NCBI GenBank assembly: GCA_964036045.1
Contig: OZ038381.1
Span: 140,961,596 to 141,025,595 of the forward strand
Reading direction: 5' to 3'
Source: Eutreptiella sp. 'Long Island Sound 2002'
Lineage: Eukaryota > Euglenozoa > Euglenophyceae > Eutreptiales > Eutreptiaceae
Length of the DNA stretch: 64,000 bases
This document shows, one piece after another, positions 29,990 to 40,955 of the stretch. The notes below the pieces were generated by a model that worked only from the letters and a program-made list of their open reading frames with translations, was not told where the DNA came from and searched no databases. Each line of letters starts with the position of its first letter. The first letter of the stretch is position 1. A program made the translations under genes and the position numbers.

Positions 29990-32397
29990 TCGCTCCCGGT
30001 GCCCTGTCCCTATGAGCGCCTGCCCGTCACTTTGGGCCCTTCCTTGTCCCCTTGCCTCAGTGTCCCGTTCTGTGTCTTGCCCTTCCCTTGCCCGTGCCCT
30101 TTCCCTTCAAGGTGTGGTGGTGGTGGGGCGGGGGGGGGCGGCTGTGGGGCGCCGATGGCCCACGCCTGGGGGTGAGTGGCCTGCACCCACTGGCAGAGAG
30201 CTTGGGGCTGTGGGGGGGGTGGAGGCCCTGGACCACGTCCCGGAGGAGGGCCTCCCATGCCGCCTGCGGCATGATGGTCTCCGGGGCGGCCTTGTTGGGG
30301 TTGGCAGGGATGCGGGTGCGGATCTCCTCGAAGGTGTGCACCATGTGCACCCCTTCTTGCCTTCCTGCTCCCCCGGCCAACTTCACCCAGCGGCGGAGCT
30401 CCTGCAAGGCGGGGGCAGACCACCAGGCGAGGTGGGCGGGGGCCCGGGGGGGGGGGAGGGCTCCGAGCTCGAGGTCCTGGAGTGGCGGGAGGAGGACGTG
30501 GACGTGCGGCGGTGGGGTGTGGCGGCGCCTGAGGGAGCGGGAGCGGTAGTTGGAGGGCTGGGGGTCGAGCACGGGTACGGGCGGCGGGGGGAACGGGAAG
30601 CCCGGTGGGGCTCGTGGGGGGAGGGGGAGGGGGACATGGGGCGGCAGTGGCGTGCTTGGCGGTGCCTGGGGGAGCGGGAGCGGCTGTGGCGGGGACTGGG
30701 GCTGGGGGACGCGTAAGGGCGGCGGGGGGAACGGGAAGCCTGCTGGGGCTCTTGAGGGGAGGGGGAGGTGGACGTGGGGCGGTGGTGGCGCGCGTGGTGG
30801 CGCCCGGGGGAGCAGGAGCGGCGGGAGTGGGGCCCCGGGGGGTCGTAGTGGCGCCTTGGGGAGCGGGAACGGCGCTAGTGAGCGGCTGAGGCACCCTGGC
30901 TGTGTGGGGAGCGTGAGCGCCAGGTGCGGGTGCACCGTGCTGGGGGGGAGCTGGAGCGCTGCCGTTTGCGGGACCGGACCTCGTCGCGGGGCGGGTTGGG
31001 CCAGTTAGAAGGTGTCGGCGGGTCCTGGGGGGCCTCGCGTGGTGCTGCCTGGTACTGGGGGGGGGAAAGTCCCCCGCCCTCCATTGATCCGCCACGTATG
31101 TGTGCGTTGGCGGTGGCGGCTGGTGGTACGGGTTGAGTGACTGTCCCTCGTTGGGTTGGGCCCAGGGGGCCCCTTCAGTGTGGACGTGGTGGCCGGGGGG
31201 ATACATTTCCCAGTACGGGGGGGTAGCCCCTAATGGTAGGCGAGGTATAGGGGTGGAGCGCCGGGTTGCTGCTATCCCATACGCTGGTGCTGCTCGTGCA
31301 CGGGGGTTTGTGGCCCGGTGGGGTAGGGTGGTGGGCAGTGGTAGTGGTGGGGGTGGTGTTTGTGTTGGTGGGGGTGGTGGTGGGGCCGCTGGTTGTGGTG
31401 GCGCTGGTAGTGTTTGGATGGTGCTGCGGATATGGCCCTAGGATCCCTTGTGCATATTCCGGTCCCCCTGGTGGGGGTGGGGGATCGGGCATTGTGCTCA
31501 GTCCCTGGGGCCGTACTGATTGGTGCATGGGTAGCGGGGCCGGGTCGGGGGCCAGGCTTAATGGTGATTGTGGTCGAGGGGTCCCACGGCCCTTGGTCTG
31601 TCTGGCCGGCGGCAGTGTTGGTTTGTGGGGGTGGATGACGGGGCGCTTGGAGATGGGGATGTTGACGAGGGTTTGCACGGGGTCGTGTTGGGTGGCCGAC
31701 TCTGTGGTGGCGGCGGCCGCTGGGGGGAGGGGGGCTTGGGTTTTGGTGGGTCGGGAGTCCTGGTTTGGGTTAGAGTTCAGGTTAGGGTGGTGTCGCTTGG
31801 GCTGCCGTTGTTGTTTTTGTGCTGCTGGGGGCTGCGTCGGCTGGTGTTGGTGGTGGTGCTGTTGCTACTGGTGTGATTGTTTGGGCGCCAGCGTGGGTTT
31901 GGGGTCGCGTTTTGGATTGGGGTCCGGTTCGAGGTTGAGGGGGACCTCGGTCTGGAGGTGTGAGGGCGCCGGTGCCGGGTCGGGGGGGTTCCCGGTGTGC
32001 TGCTGGGGTACCTGGGTCGCCTGTGTGGGGGTCAGGGGGGTCCCCGGTCGCCTGGCGTGCGGCCGCAGCTTTGGCCTTGGCCTTGGCCTTGTTGATGAGG
32101 TCGGCGGGGAGGGGAGGGTCGGAGGATGCCGTGGAGGACGTCGATGAGGATGACGACCAGAAGGAGGCGGTGGTTTTGGGGGCCGCGGGTTGCGCTGTGA
32201 TGTGGGCGGTCGCGGGTTTGTGGGCGGCGGCTTCTGCTGTGGCCACGGCGGGGAGGATGAAGGGCATGTCCTCGGGCTGCAGGTTCGGGGTGCGTGGCTA
32301 TTGAGGCCCGGCCGTGACCTGGCGGCCCGGCGGGCCAATCCGGTCCGGCAGCGGTGGGGGAGGGAGGCGCCGGGCTGCGGTCTTCTCCTTCTGGACT
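29990..32397 (-). pseudogene. Proline-rich tail and MPQ-AWE module of the 30-33.8 kb gene
   Basis: Minus-strand frames are Pro/Ala/Thr-rich with a 130-bp internal duplication (about 30585-30850, each copy encoding SPxxLPVPPAAxTR and PGxxxxATxAPxPPPPP). The module at about 30205-30420 (ALQELRRWVKLAG ... IMPQAAWEALLRDVVQ) is related to 54115-54306 (LLELRKWARAE ... WMPQDAWEPMLADAL). The frame changes several times between this module and the protease-like part upstream, so a single intact protein cannot be read. It probably is the C-terminal half of one large gene. Function unknown. Confidence 0.45.
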
Positions 32398-33795
32398 TCA
32401 CTTGGCCGGGGTCCTGCAATGTGTGAGGTTGTGTGGGTTGGCGTCCGCGGGGGGAAAACGTTCGCGTGGGTCTTCGGGGGCCAGGGGGGGTTGGCCTGGG
32501 TTTTCTGGGGTGTGCCGTTGGGCGTGGGGCTCCCCGCGGTGGGTGTGTGCGGGTTGCCGGGTGTGGGGCCTGGTGAGGGGTGTCCGGCGGGTGGGTCTGT
32601 GGCGGGCGTGTGCTGTTTTGTGGGCGGGTGGGGGAGACCGGTGTCGCGGGGCCCAGGGGTGCGCGCGATGGTGGGCGTGTGTGGGCTTCCGGGTGGGTTG
32701 CGGGGGGGGAGGGGCATGGGCTGGGATCGCGCGGGGGGTGTGTGTTGTGTCGGTGTATGTGTCGGCTCGCAGCGGCGCGCTTGTGTGGTCAGTTGTAGGC
32801 CGGGCGGTATGGAGGAGAAGCTTGCCGTCTTCTGCGGCCGCGGCAAGGATTTTGCAGACGAGCTTGCGTATTTGGTGCACCCCTTGGTCAGTGGTGGGAA
32901 GAGGGTATGCTAGCTCTGGGCTAAGACCCACGCGGCGGAGGATCCTGTGGATGGCGTGGTACCCGCAGGTGAGGGAGTGTTGTGGTCTTGCGGGGGGGTC
33001 CTTCCGCGTGTCTGGACCTGCCTCGATTTGTGTGTGGGTGGTGGGGATGGCCCAAATCCAGGGCACGGTCCCCGTTGATGGCAAGCGGCGCTGGATCCAT
33101 TGGGCCAGGCAGAGCATGGCCAGTCCCAGGTGGTAGCCCGCCCGCCCTGAGGTGATTTGGGCCAGAGCGCGGGCGGGAGGTTTGTCCCCTGGCTGGAGGA
33201 CGCCCCTGAGGACTCTGTGTGGGGTGGTGGGGTCCCCTACTGCCTCTGGTGGGGCCGCCTCTGGGGCAAACATGGTGTCTGTCCCTTTGACGAGCCATTG
33301 TTGGCCCGGGGACGTAGCTGTAGCGGCCACTACGTAGTAGTGCCCGCGCCCGAGGACTGTAACCCAGACCTCTGGCGGGGGCTGGTCACTGTCTGTAGGT
33401 GGGGGAGGGAGGTCATCGTCTGGGGTGCGGAGGCCGGCAGCGCGAGGGGCGGTGTCGCGGGTTGGTGCTGTGGCCTGTTCCCATTGTTCTGGGTGGTTCG
33501 GGTCCGCTGGGTGGTCCCTCTCCGCTCGGTCTCGTCGTAGGCGTCTGGTCCCTCAACGTGTGACGTTGTTGTCGGTGTCCTGTGTCACGGCCTGGTCCCA
33601 CTCGACGGGGGGGATCCAGACGTGCTGGCCTTGGGGGTGTTGGCGGGGTGGCCAGAGTACGAGGTTTACGATGGTCTCGTGGAGGCCGTTGCCTGGGGTG
33701 GTCAGGTCCCGGAGGGCTTTGACGGTGAGCTTGGTGCAGGCCTCTTGTAGGCGGTACCAGCCCAGGGGAGTGCTCAGGGCCCTGCTTTGGAGGGT
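32398..33795 (-). pseudogene. Ulp1/C48-like cysteine protease region, with an in-frame stop
   Basis: One frame runs from about 33795 to 32398, broken by TGA at 33553-33555. Before the stop it reads LTTPGNGLHETIVNLVLW and HVWIPPVEWDQAV, like the Ulp1 N-terminal block (L-x-D-x-x-I-N). After it comes RGHYYVVAATA (candidate catalytic His, plus about 33325-33345), an Asp candidate (GPDTRKD), and ARPQHSLTCGYHAIHR with Gln five residues before Cys-Gly (about 32960-33010), the order His-Asp-Gln-Cys of C48 peptidases. Such proteases cut SUMO-like proteins and also occur in several DNA transposons and viruses. The remainder is Pro/Thr/His-rich. The assignment is by motif reading only and could be wrong; the TGA is consistent with CGA-to-TGA decay. 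Confidence 0.45.
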
Positions 33796-33849
33796 TGCTC
33801 AAAGGAGGTTGGGGTCGCTGATGGTGGTCGGTGGGTGGGGGGGTCGAGC

Positions 33850-34786
33850 GGGGATGTGTCCTCGGTCATCCGGGCGCCCCTCCCTCCCCGTCTCGTGCTT
33901 CATGCCCCCAACGTGCTCCAAGCCACGGAGATACACACATGGGGGTGCAACGCGGCCACCATCCGATGGCTCCCCCCGGAAGACGGGGCCACCCGGTTCA
34001 CCGCGGCGCATTTCAAAGACGGGGGACCTACGTACAATGACGCCCCGTCCCAGCTGGGCAACATTCCGGGGCACCTGTTGCTCATGCTCCGCACCAACCT
34101 CGCCGCCCCGCTGCGCCGGGAGCAGGACAGCTGTAACGGGCTGTGGGTGGGCTGGGAGGCGGTCGCGGACGGCACCCTGCTGGCCCTCCTCCACCGGGAC
34201 CCCACGGGCGGGTGCCGGTGGGACGCAATTGTGCCCCACCTCACCGGGCGCCACACGTATATGACGACCCCCCCCCCGGGGCAACCCCCGCCTGGCGTGG
34301 GATCACCTCATTGCAGCCTTCCGCGATCACGGGATCCTACCCGACGACACGTGGCAAGCGGTTCGGCAGAAAACGCTCCGTAAGGACTACGGACGCCGTG
34401 TCCGCGCCCGCCTGCTGGAACTCCGGGACCCCCTTTGCCAAAGGTGGGACGACCTCTGGCTCTGCCGTCTCGACCCCTGGTCACGGGGCTCCCACCTCCC
34501 ACAAACCTGCCAACTCTGCGGAGAGTGTCAGACGGTGTCCTCTGCCGCGCCGACGGGCGCCAACAGGTGCGCGCAGTGCTCCCAAGTGGCCGCGTGCCCC
34601 TGGCCTGGACCACCCGCGGGCCCGCACAGGCGCACGGAACAGGAGGCATTGCACCGGCGCATCGGGGACGCGCAAACCACCTCGCCCGGCCACGCGGGCC
34701 CCGCGGGTGCCGCACTCCTCTGGATCCACGTGTTCCTGCGGGACCCCACGTCCGTCGCGCACCTGTCACACGTGTTCGCACCCTGA
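33850..34786 (+). pseudogene. ORF A copy 2, cysteine-rich protein of unknown function
   Basis: Starts head-to-head with the protease-like gene (divergent, about 55 bp apart). No ATG precedes the first sensible residues (HAPNVLQATEIHTWGCN). The frame reads to HTYMTTPPP and is shifted in a run of ten C at 34268-34277; copy 1 has a different sequence there and stays in frame. Beyond, the sense frame runs to TGA at 34784-34786 through WDHLIAAFRDHGIL, a basic helix, and a cysteine cluster CQLCGECQTV ... CAQCSQVAAC resembling a zinc ribbon. No family is recognised. Confidence 0.6.
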
Positions 34787-34801
34787 CCCCCGCCCGACGT
34801 C

Positions 34802-35965
34802 ATGCCTCGCAGAGCCCACAGCAGCATGCCCCGCCGAAGGGGGAACGGGCGGGAACACGCCAAGGCCCGCCGCCGAGCGCAGGGGGCGACTGTCCGGAGC
34901 CTGGTGTTGGACGCGGTGCCGGAGGCGCACGCAGCGCACGCTGCCGCCCAGCACGACTCGGCAGGCAGCGCCAGGACCTTCCTTGGCGAGGCCGCCCTCC
35001 CGGCTGTCCGCGCCCTGAACGGAGCGGGAGCCCCTGCGCTACTCGCGCTGATGAACTAGATTGTGAATGCCGTCCTGCCGGGACTCATAGGCCCTAAGGC
35101 AGCCCTCTACGGGTACTGGATGGAGTGGCGCATGTCCCACCGGTCGGGCCGGCCCCTGTCGATGGGGGACACGCTGCGGCTGACGGGCGAAGGGTCGGCC
35201 ACGTCCCTCCACAGCAGCGCACCAGCCCTGCTGCCTGCCCTGAGGACACGCTGCGCCATGGACGCGGCCCCGTACATGAACCAGGCGCGGGCCATGTACC
35301 CGGGAGGAGTGTCCGAGCTGGATGCGGCGCTCCCTGTTCTACATCCGCCGGACGAGGACTTAGAAATGGGCGAAGTCATGATATTCCTGGAAGGCGCAGA
35401 GGAGACGCCCACCTGCCCCCGCAGGACTGACCCGGTATACCACGGCACCAGGCCGACCCCCCCGTACAGCGTAGTGTGCGAGGCATTCCTGAGAGACCCC
35501 ACCTGGTGTCCCGCCCTCCCACCAGCCACACACGCAAACCGCGGCTGGGCCGACCCGCGCCTGCCCCGCCCCCTCTTCAGGACCAGGGTTGCCCACCACA
35601 CAGGCCAAGTCCTCTGCTAAGAGCGCCCGAGCACCCCCCTGCTCCTCCTCGTCGTCAGGACCCGCGGGGACCTGGAGCGGGCCCCGGGGGTCACCCCCAC
35701 CCACTTCTACGGGGCAGCACCCGTGCCCCGCCCGCCCCTCCCGGCCCCCGAGGCACGGGACGGGGTGCTCACCTTCCTGCAAACACAGGAGGTCACAGCC
35801 TTTACGAAGGTCCAACCTGTGCGACTCCCCCCAGCATCACGCGACGACCCCTGGGGGCCCCAGGCCCTGAGCCCCAGCCCGGACTGGGAGCTGTGGCGCG
35901 GCGAGTGGGCCGCGTGGCTCGACAGCCTCCCGCCCCACTGCTGGTCGATGACCGCCGATTCTTGA
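34802..35965 (+). pseudogene. ORF B copy 2, one frame with two in-frame stops
   Basis: From ATG 34802 the same frame continues to TGA at 35963-35965 (388 codons), interrupted by TAG at 35057-35059 and TAA at 35618-35620. Between and after the stops the composition stays coding-like (GYWMEWRMSHRSGRPLSMG; VVRTRGDLERAPGVTPTHF; DWELWRGEWAAWLDSLPPH). Copy 1 has CGG at the first stop. It follows ORF A by 15 bp, so the two may form one unit of a larger mobile or dispersed element. No domain is recognised. It starts basic (MPRRAHSSMPRRRGNGR). Confidence 0.55.
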
Positions 35966-36092
35966 CCACCCGGGACCAACAACACCACCAGCCCCCTCCC
36001 CCCGACCCCCCCAGGCAGCACCACACGGCACGGCCCACGGCACGCCACTGACGCACTAGGAGGTAGTGGGACGGGCACGCCTGCGACCACGC

Positions 36093-36542
36093 ATGCCTAC
36101 CAGGATAACAGTGATGTCGGACTCTGAAGGCTCCTCCCAGCCGGACGACCGCCACCACCGCCGGTCCCGCTCCCGCTCCCCCGTCTCCCCGGGATACGCA
36201 GGGGAAACCGTCGCGGAGCGCGAGCAGCGGTGGCTGGCGGGGGCTGCAGTGCTGGTCGGGCCGCCGGCCGGGCAGCCCCAGGCGGCGCCAAACGACCCCG
36301 AGCTGCTGGCCAAGGAGCCCCTGCCGGCTGAGGAGGCCGCCCCTGCCGCTCAGGCTGCGGCCCCTGCCGCCCCGCCCCCGGAGGAGGCTCGGGATGCACA
36401 CAAAATTGAGACCGCGGCCCCGACCAGCCGTGCTGCGGCCCCCAGCACGCCGGGAGCAGCCACAGCCTCAGCAGACGGCAGGGAGAGCGCCAAGTACCGC
36501 GCGCACACCAAGTCCAGCCACACCCGCAGCAGCCCCTCCTGA
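36093..36542 (+). CDS. Small Arg/Ser- and Ala/Pro-rich ORF
   Basis: 149 codons from ATG 36093 (a second ATG is at 36114) to TGA 36540-36542. The start is RITVMSDSEGSSQPDDRHHR, then RSRSRSPVSP, an SR-like segment, then Ala/Pro/Glu-rich sequence. Same strand and direction as ORFs A and B, 130 bp downstream of B. The composition bias means the ORF could be chance, but the SR block and ordered spacing favour a real third ORF of the same unit. Function unknown. Confidence 0.4.
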   Translation: MPTRITVMSDSEGSSQPDDRHHRRSRSRSPVSPGYAGETVAEREQRWLAGAAVLVGPPAGQPQAAPNDPELLAKEPLPAEEAAPAAQAAAPAAPPPEEARDAHKIETAAPTSRAAAPSTPGAATASADGRESAKYRAHTKSSHTRSSPS

Positions 36543-37330
36543 GGGGAGGCCGCGGCCCGTCCGTCCCCTGGCGCCAATGCGTACGCCGGGGGGCCTCATG
36601 CTGCCGCAGCTGCAGCGGCAGCGGGACGCCAGGCGCGTGATCCAGGGGGGGGGAGACGGCGCACAGGCCAGGCAGGATGCTGGTCACGGGAGCGCGGGGC
36701 AAGGGGCGGAAGGCGCCAGGGGGAGCGCCCAGGGACGGACGCAGGGGACGGGCCAGGGCGCGCAAGGCAAGGAGAGAGGGCAAGGGCTCGGGCGGGGCAC
36801 CAGGGCCAGCGGCAGCGGGAGACGGTAGGCACACAGGGCAGGCCAGAGCGCGGGCACCGGGCAGAGGGACACAGGGCACAGCGCAGGGCAAGGCCAAGGG
36901 CACGGGAAGGACGCGGGCATGAGCAGCAGCGCCCGGGGACGGACGGAAGGACACGTGCAGGGCGCCAAGGCTAGCGGCAGCGGGGTGCACGGGGCGGGTC
37001 AGATCGTCCGCAGCGGGCGGGGACACAACCAAGGACACGGACAAAGACACGGGAAGGACACAGGCGTCAGGGGAACGGGCAGGGGCGCGGGTGACAGAGG
37101 TCGGGACCCGCAACACTGCCCAGAGAGCAAGGGGGAGAGAGTGCGCCCGAACCAGGGTCTAGGGGCCGGGAAGGGGCCCAAGGGCAAGGGGGGGACGAGT
37201 GATGTAGGCCCCCGGGGACAGGCAGGGCGGGGCGCGGGGGTAGAAGGGGAAGAACAGGGCGCAGGGCGAGGGACGGGGAGCAGGGCGCCCCCGCAACCGG
37301 ACGTCCACGCGGTACGGTGCATCCCTCCAG
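36543..37330 (+). other. Purine-rich low-complexity stretch
   Basis: Plus strand dominated by ggca, gggac and aaggac words (ggacgggcc, ggcaaggc), translated as Gly/Arg/Gln/Ala-rich nonsense in all frames. No supported gene. Confidence 0.5.
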
Positions 37331-38034
37331 GTATCCAGCGCACCACGCCCAGCCACCACCATCAGTCCGTCTACAACATCGACCCCGACATGGGCAACCT
37401 GATCCTCCCCCATCCCCCCCCCACCAGCCGGCCCCCCAAGCGCACGGTGGCGCCTCGCGCGTCCCCGCCTCCGCGGCAGAGGGCCGAGGGCAGTGCTGGC
37501 GCGGATGGCCGCTGCCCCGAAGGCGCGGGAGTCCTGCGCGGCGCCAGCGCAGTAGGCGCAGGAGCCGCAGGCAGAGCAGGCATAGGGGAAAGAGGGGGCC
37601 GGGGGCAGTTGGGACCGGGACTTGGACGCACTCCCCGACCCCCTGAGGGGCGAGGCCCTCCCCCTGGTGATGGAGGTCTAGAGCTGGCTCAGCTGGGCCA
37701 CCTCGGGGACCACCAGGGGGTTGAGGAACCGGCCCTCCAATGCCTTGCTCGTCTGGAAGGACGGGGGGAACCAGGAAGTACCCCCGAGAGGACCACCGAA
37801 AGGTCCTCCAGGATGTGACTTTGGCGGGGTGGCCCAACGGGGAGCGGACATGGCCGGCTTTCCTGGAGGGGGGAGCGGTGCTCCGCGTCACGGACACGGA
37901 CGCCAACAACTGGCTACCCCGGGCCCTGCGCACTGCCCTCACCCACTGGCGCACCGCCCGAGGAACCCGCCGCCGCCGCAGCCCCAGCCCCTCAGCATGC
38001 GGCGGCGCAGGTGAGGGCCACGCCCGGCGGCAAT
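37331..38034 (+). pseudogene. Broken ORF of unknown function
   Basis: A coding-like frame (TPSHHHQSVYNIDPDMGN, later ALLVWKDGGN) is shifted in a run of six G at 37763-37768. The next frame reads KYPREDHRKVLQDVTLAGW and WPAFLEGGAVLRVTDTDANN before an Arg/Ser/Pro-rich end at TAG 38032-38034. It lies on the same strand as ORFs A, B and the SR-like ORF, so it may be a fourth part of that unit. No family recognised. Confidence 0.4.
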
Positions 38035-38149
38035 AGTCTGGCTCCGAGCAGGGCGGGCCCTGGACGCCAGGCGACGAACATGGGGGGATGGGAGCAGACG
38101 AACGGCACGGGACACCCCCCCGGCAGGCCCGGCCCCCCCGATCCTGAGT

Positions 38150-39840
38150 GCCCCCCCCACCCCCCCTGCCGTCCGCACAGCGGGAGGACACGTGCAGCCC
38201 CCGGTCAGGGAGGCAGAGGGGGCCACGGACGCGCGGAAGGGAGCCCCACTGACACGCTGACCGCTGACCATTAACTGCTGACCCGGACAGCTGCCCCAGG
38301 CGCTCGCCGCCCCCCCCCCTTCCCCCCCCCGCTGGTGCCACGCGAGGAGGCGACAGGGACAAGAGCGGGGGGGTCTTTGAGGAGGGCCTGCACCACGGCC
38401 CGACGCCCGCAGGCCGGAAGGGGGGCAGGAGGGGAAAACGGGCCAGTGGCCTGGGGTACCCTTCCACCGGGCGTCCAAACCCGTAATTGGCGCCCATCCC
38501 ACCCTTCCCCTCCCCCCCGCCGCCAACGGCTAGCCCCCCAGAGCCATCGGCGACTGGGGGGGCAGGGACCCAGACCGTCAAGCCAGCCCCCCGCAGCCAC
38601 CGGTGGGAAGCACCGGGAGACCGAAGGGGGACAGCGGGGAGTCCAGGCGTGACCCCCCCCCCCTCCCCCCCTTTCCCCCCCCCAGGGACAACCGGAGGCC
38701 GACCCAGGGGACGCTGGCCCCGCAAGCCCCCCGCCTGACCAGGGTAGGCCCCGCCCGCTGGGCGGCCGCGGCACCCGGGGAGGGGCGCCACTGGGCCTGT
38801 ACGCCGCGCGCCTCCCGGTCTGCCACCTGCCCACTCCCACGGTAACCGGGACAGGCCAGCAGTCCAGCACCGGCGCGCAAGGGCATCCCGCGGACCGCGT
38901 CTGGCCGGCGGCGCGCGGACGTGAGCCGGGGCAGTATGGGGGCCACGTCCTCCATGGACTGGGCAACGCCAGTGGGGCCCGCTTTGGCTCCCGCCCGAGG
39001 GAGGCAGGGGGGCGGACTGAGGCAGGGCGACCCCCCGCCCCCGGCTCCCCGGGGCCTTCCAACCGGGGCCCTGAAGGAGGGCCGCACAACGACCGCCCCC
39101 CCCCCCCCCCCCCCCCAACCAGACTGAACCGGCGGCGGCCAGCCCGGCCGCGCCTGGCGCCGGGGAAGCCAAACGGCCCTGGCCGAGAATGCGTCAGAGC
39201 GTGCGCGCGGCGCAACGCTGCCGGCCGTGGGAGGGGAGCTGGGCCGGGTCCTTCAAGCCATACCCCCCGCAGCCGCTGGGGGACCGGGCCAGGGGACTGA
39301 AGAGGGGCGGCGAGGAACAACGGCGCGACCCCCCCCCTCTCCCAACTCTCCCCCCCCTCCAGCCCGCGGGAAGCTGAAGGCGGGTCAAGGGGGCGCAGGC
39401 CCTTTATGCCACCCCTGCCGTTGGGCAAGGGGAGGTCCTCCCCCCCCCAGGAGGGCTGCGGCACCCAGCGGGGAGCGCTGTCAGGCCCATACGCCACGCG
39501 CCCCCGCAGGGCCACCCGCCCGCTCCCAGACTGACCCTGACAGGCTGGCAGTCCCGCGCGGCCGCACAAGGACACCCGGCGGGCCGCACCCGGGTTCAGC
39601 ACGCGGACACGAACCGGAACAGTATGGAGACCACGCCCTCCCTCAGCTGAGCGACGCCGATGCCACCTGCTTTGGTGCCCGCCGAGGGGAGGCAGAGGGA
39701 CGGACCGTGGTAGAGCGACCCCCCGCCCCTTGGGGCCCCCCGGCCGCGCCCCCGAGGGGGGGCAGCACACAGGCCGCCCCCCCCCCCCCACCCAGGCCCG
39801 CCTACAAGGGGGCAGTCAACCGAGAGCCAAGTTCGGGGAA
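38150..39840. repeat. C-rich degenerate tandem repeats, about 0.7-0.8 kb
   Basis: Blocks with the order gaggcag.gg...ggac, gcgacccccc, then a long C run recur at about 38210-38340, 39000-39125 and 39690-39810. The C runs include 39103-39118 (16 C) and about 39777-39790. The minus strand translates to related Gly/Arg/Pro-rich stretches in each unit. The long C runs have G-quadruplex or i-motif potential and could also be assembly trouble spots. Confidence 0.55.
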
Positions 39841-40659
39841 AAAGGGACCGGGCCGCCCCCCCCTCAAGCAGGCCAGACAGCGCATGGGACTGAGGCAGGA
39901 AACGCGGAGGGGCACGGACCGCATGGAACGGCCCTACCGGCGCCCTGCACAGGAACGACGGCAGGTGCGCGCGCGACACAGACCCAGGGAGGGGAGAAGG
40001 ACACCGACGCCGCGGGAGTGCGAGCGCACACGCACGCAAAGGGCACGCGGGGAATACCAGAAGGGCAACCAGACCAAGCCTGCGGAAAGCACAGACCTCA
40101 TGGAATGGCGTACCGGCGGGCGAGGTTAAGGGACACCCAGACGGGACGACCCGCCACACGCAGGGCAGGGAACGCAGGGGCGGGAAGGGGGTACGGGAGC
40201 GACGCAGGAACCGGCACCGTCCCCAATCCGCGGAAACGGCCGCAAGCTCTGCGCACACACAAACAGGGCACTGCACCCGCTGAGGCAGTAGTGGCACACC
40301 GAGCCACGCACCAGCCCCAGGGTTAGACAGCCTCCGTGCCAGCCCATGCGGGTCCCACTGGTGACAAGCCAGTGGCACGGGCCTGGCGGCGCCGGCATCC
40401 CAAGCGACCACGCATTATGGGGGCGACGTAGTTGGTAAGCGCCTGCAGCTATGGTTGCTAAGTGATGCACTGACCAGGCAGTGGCAAAAAGGGGAAGCCG
40501 GGGAGGGACAGGGCTTTGAGCCCGGTGAACCCGGGGGACTCCGCCACCAGGCAGCAGGTGTGTCATGAAGGGCCCCCACACGGTCACGGTGGGGAGGATT
40601 TCACCTGGCCCGACCAGGTGGCTCCCCGGGGCCGAAAGGCCTCTAGTACCCGAAACCTC
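39841..40659. other. Unique GC-rich stretch with hairpins near its end
   Basis: No gene recognised. Near the end two perfect short hairpins follow each other: CACCTGG-cccga-CCAGGTG (about 40601-40619), and GGCC-GAAA-GGCC (about 40631-40642) with CTAG-T directly after. The second sits just before the switch to AT-rich DNA. Confidence 0.45.
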
Positions 40660-40955
40660 AAAACTCAAACCTCAAACCTCAAAAGAAAAATTCAGGTTAT
40701 CGAATGCTTTTTGATCTTCTCTGAGTGGGGTAAAACCAGAATACCTTTCAAAAAATCAAATGCACAGTCTCCAAGTTGTCGAGGTATGATGGGCACCAAA
40801 AAAAGATTGAATCAAATGAATGAATGAAAGTCGAGATAGTCTTCTTCCAAAGCAAAGCAGAAGTAGCAAAGAGGGGCTGCAGTGGAGCAATGCAGGCTGA
40901 ATCACAAACGTTCAAACTTTTATAAAGAAAGCATATTAATCTGGTTTGAAAGACT
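40660..40955. other. AT-rich spacer with AAACCTC repeats
   Basis: Starts with aaacctcaaaactcaaacctcaaacctc (about 40655-40682), a short irregular heptamer repeat. The rest is A-rich and directly abuts the 60-bp minisatellite. No gene. Confidence 0.5.
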
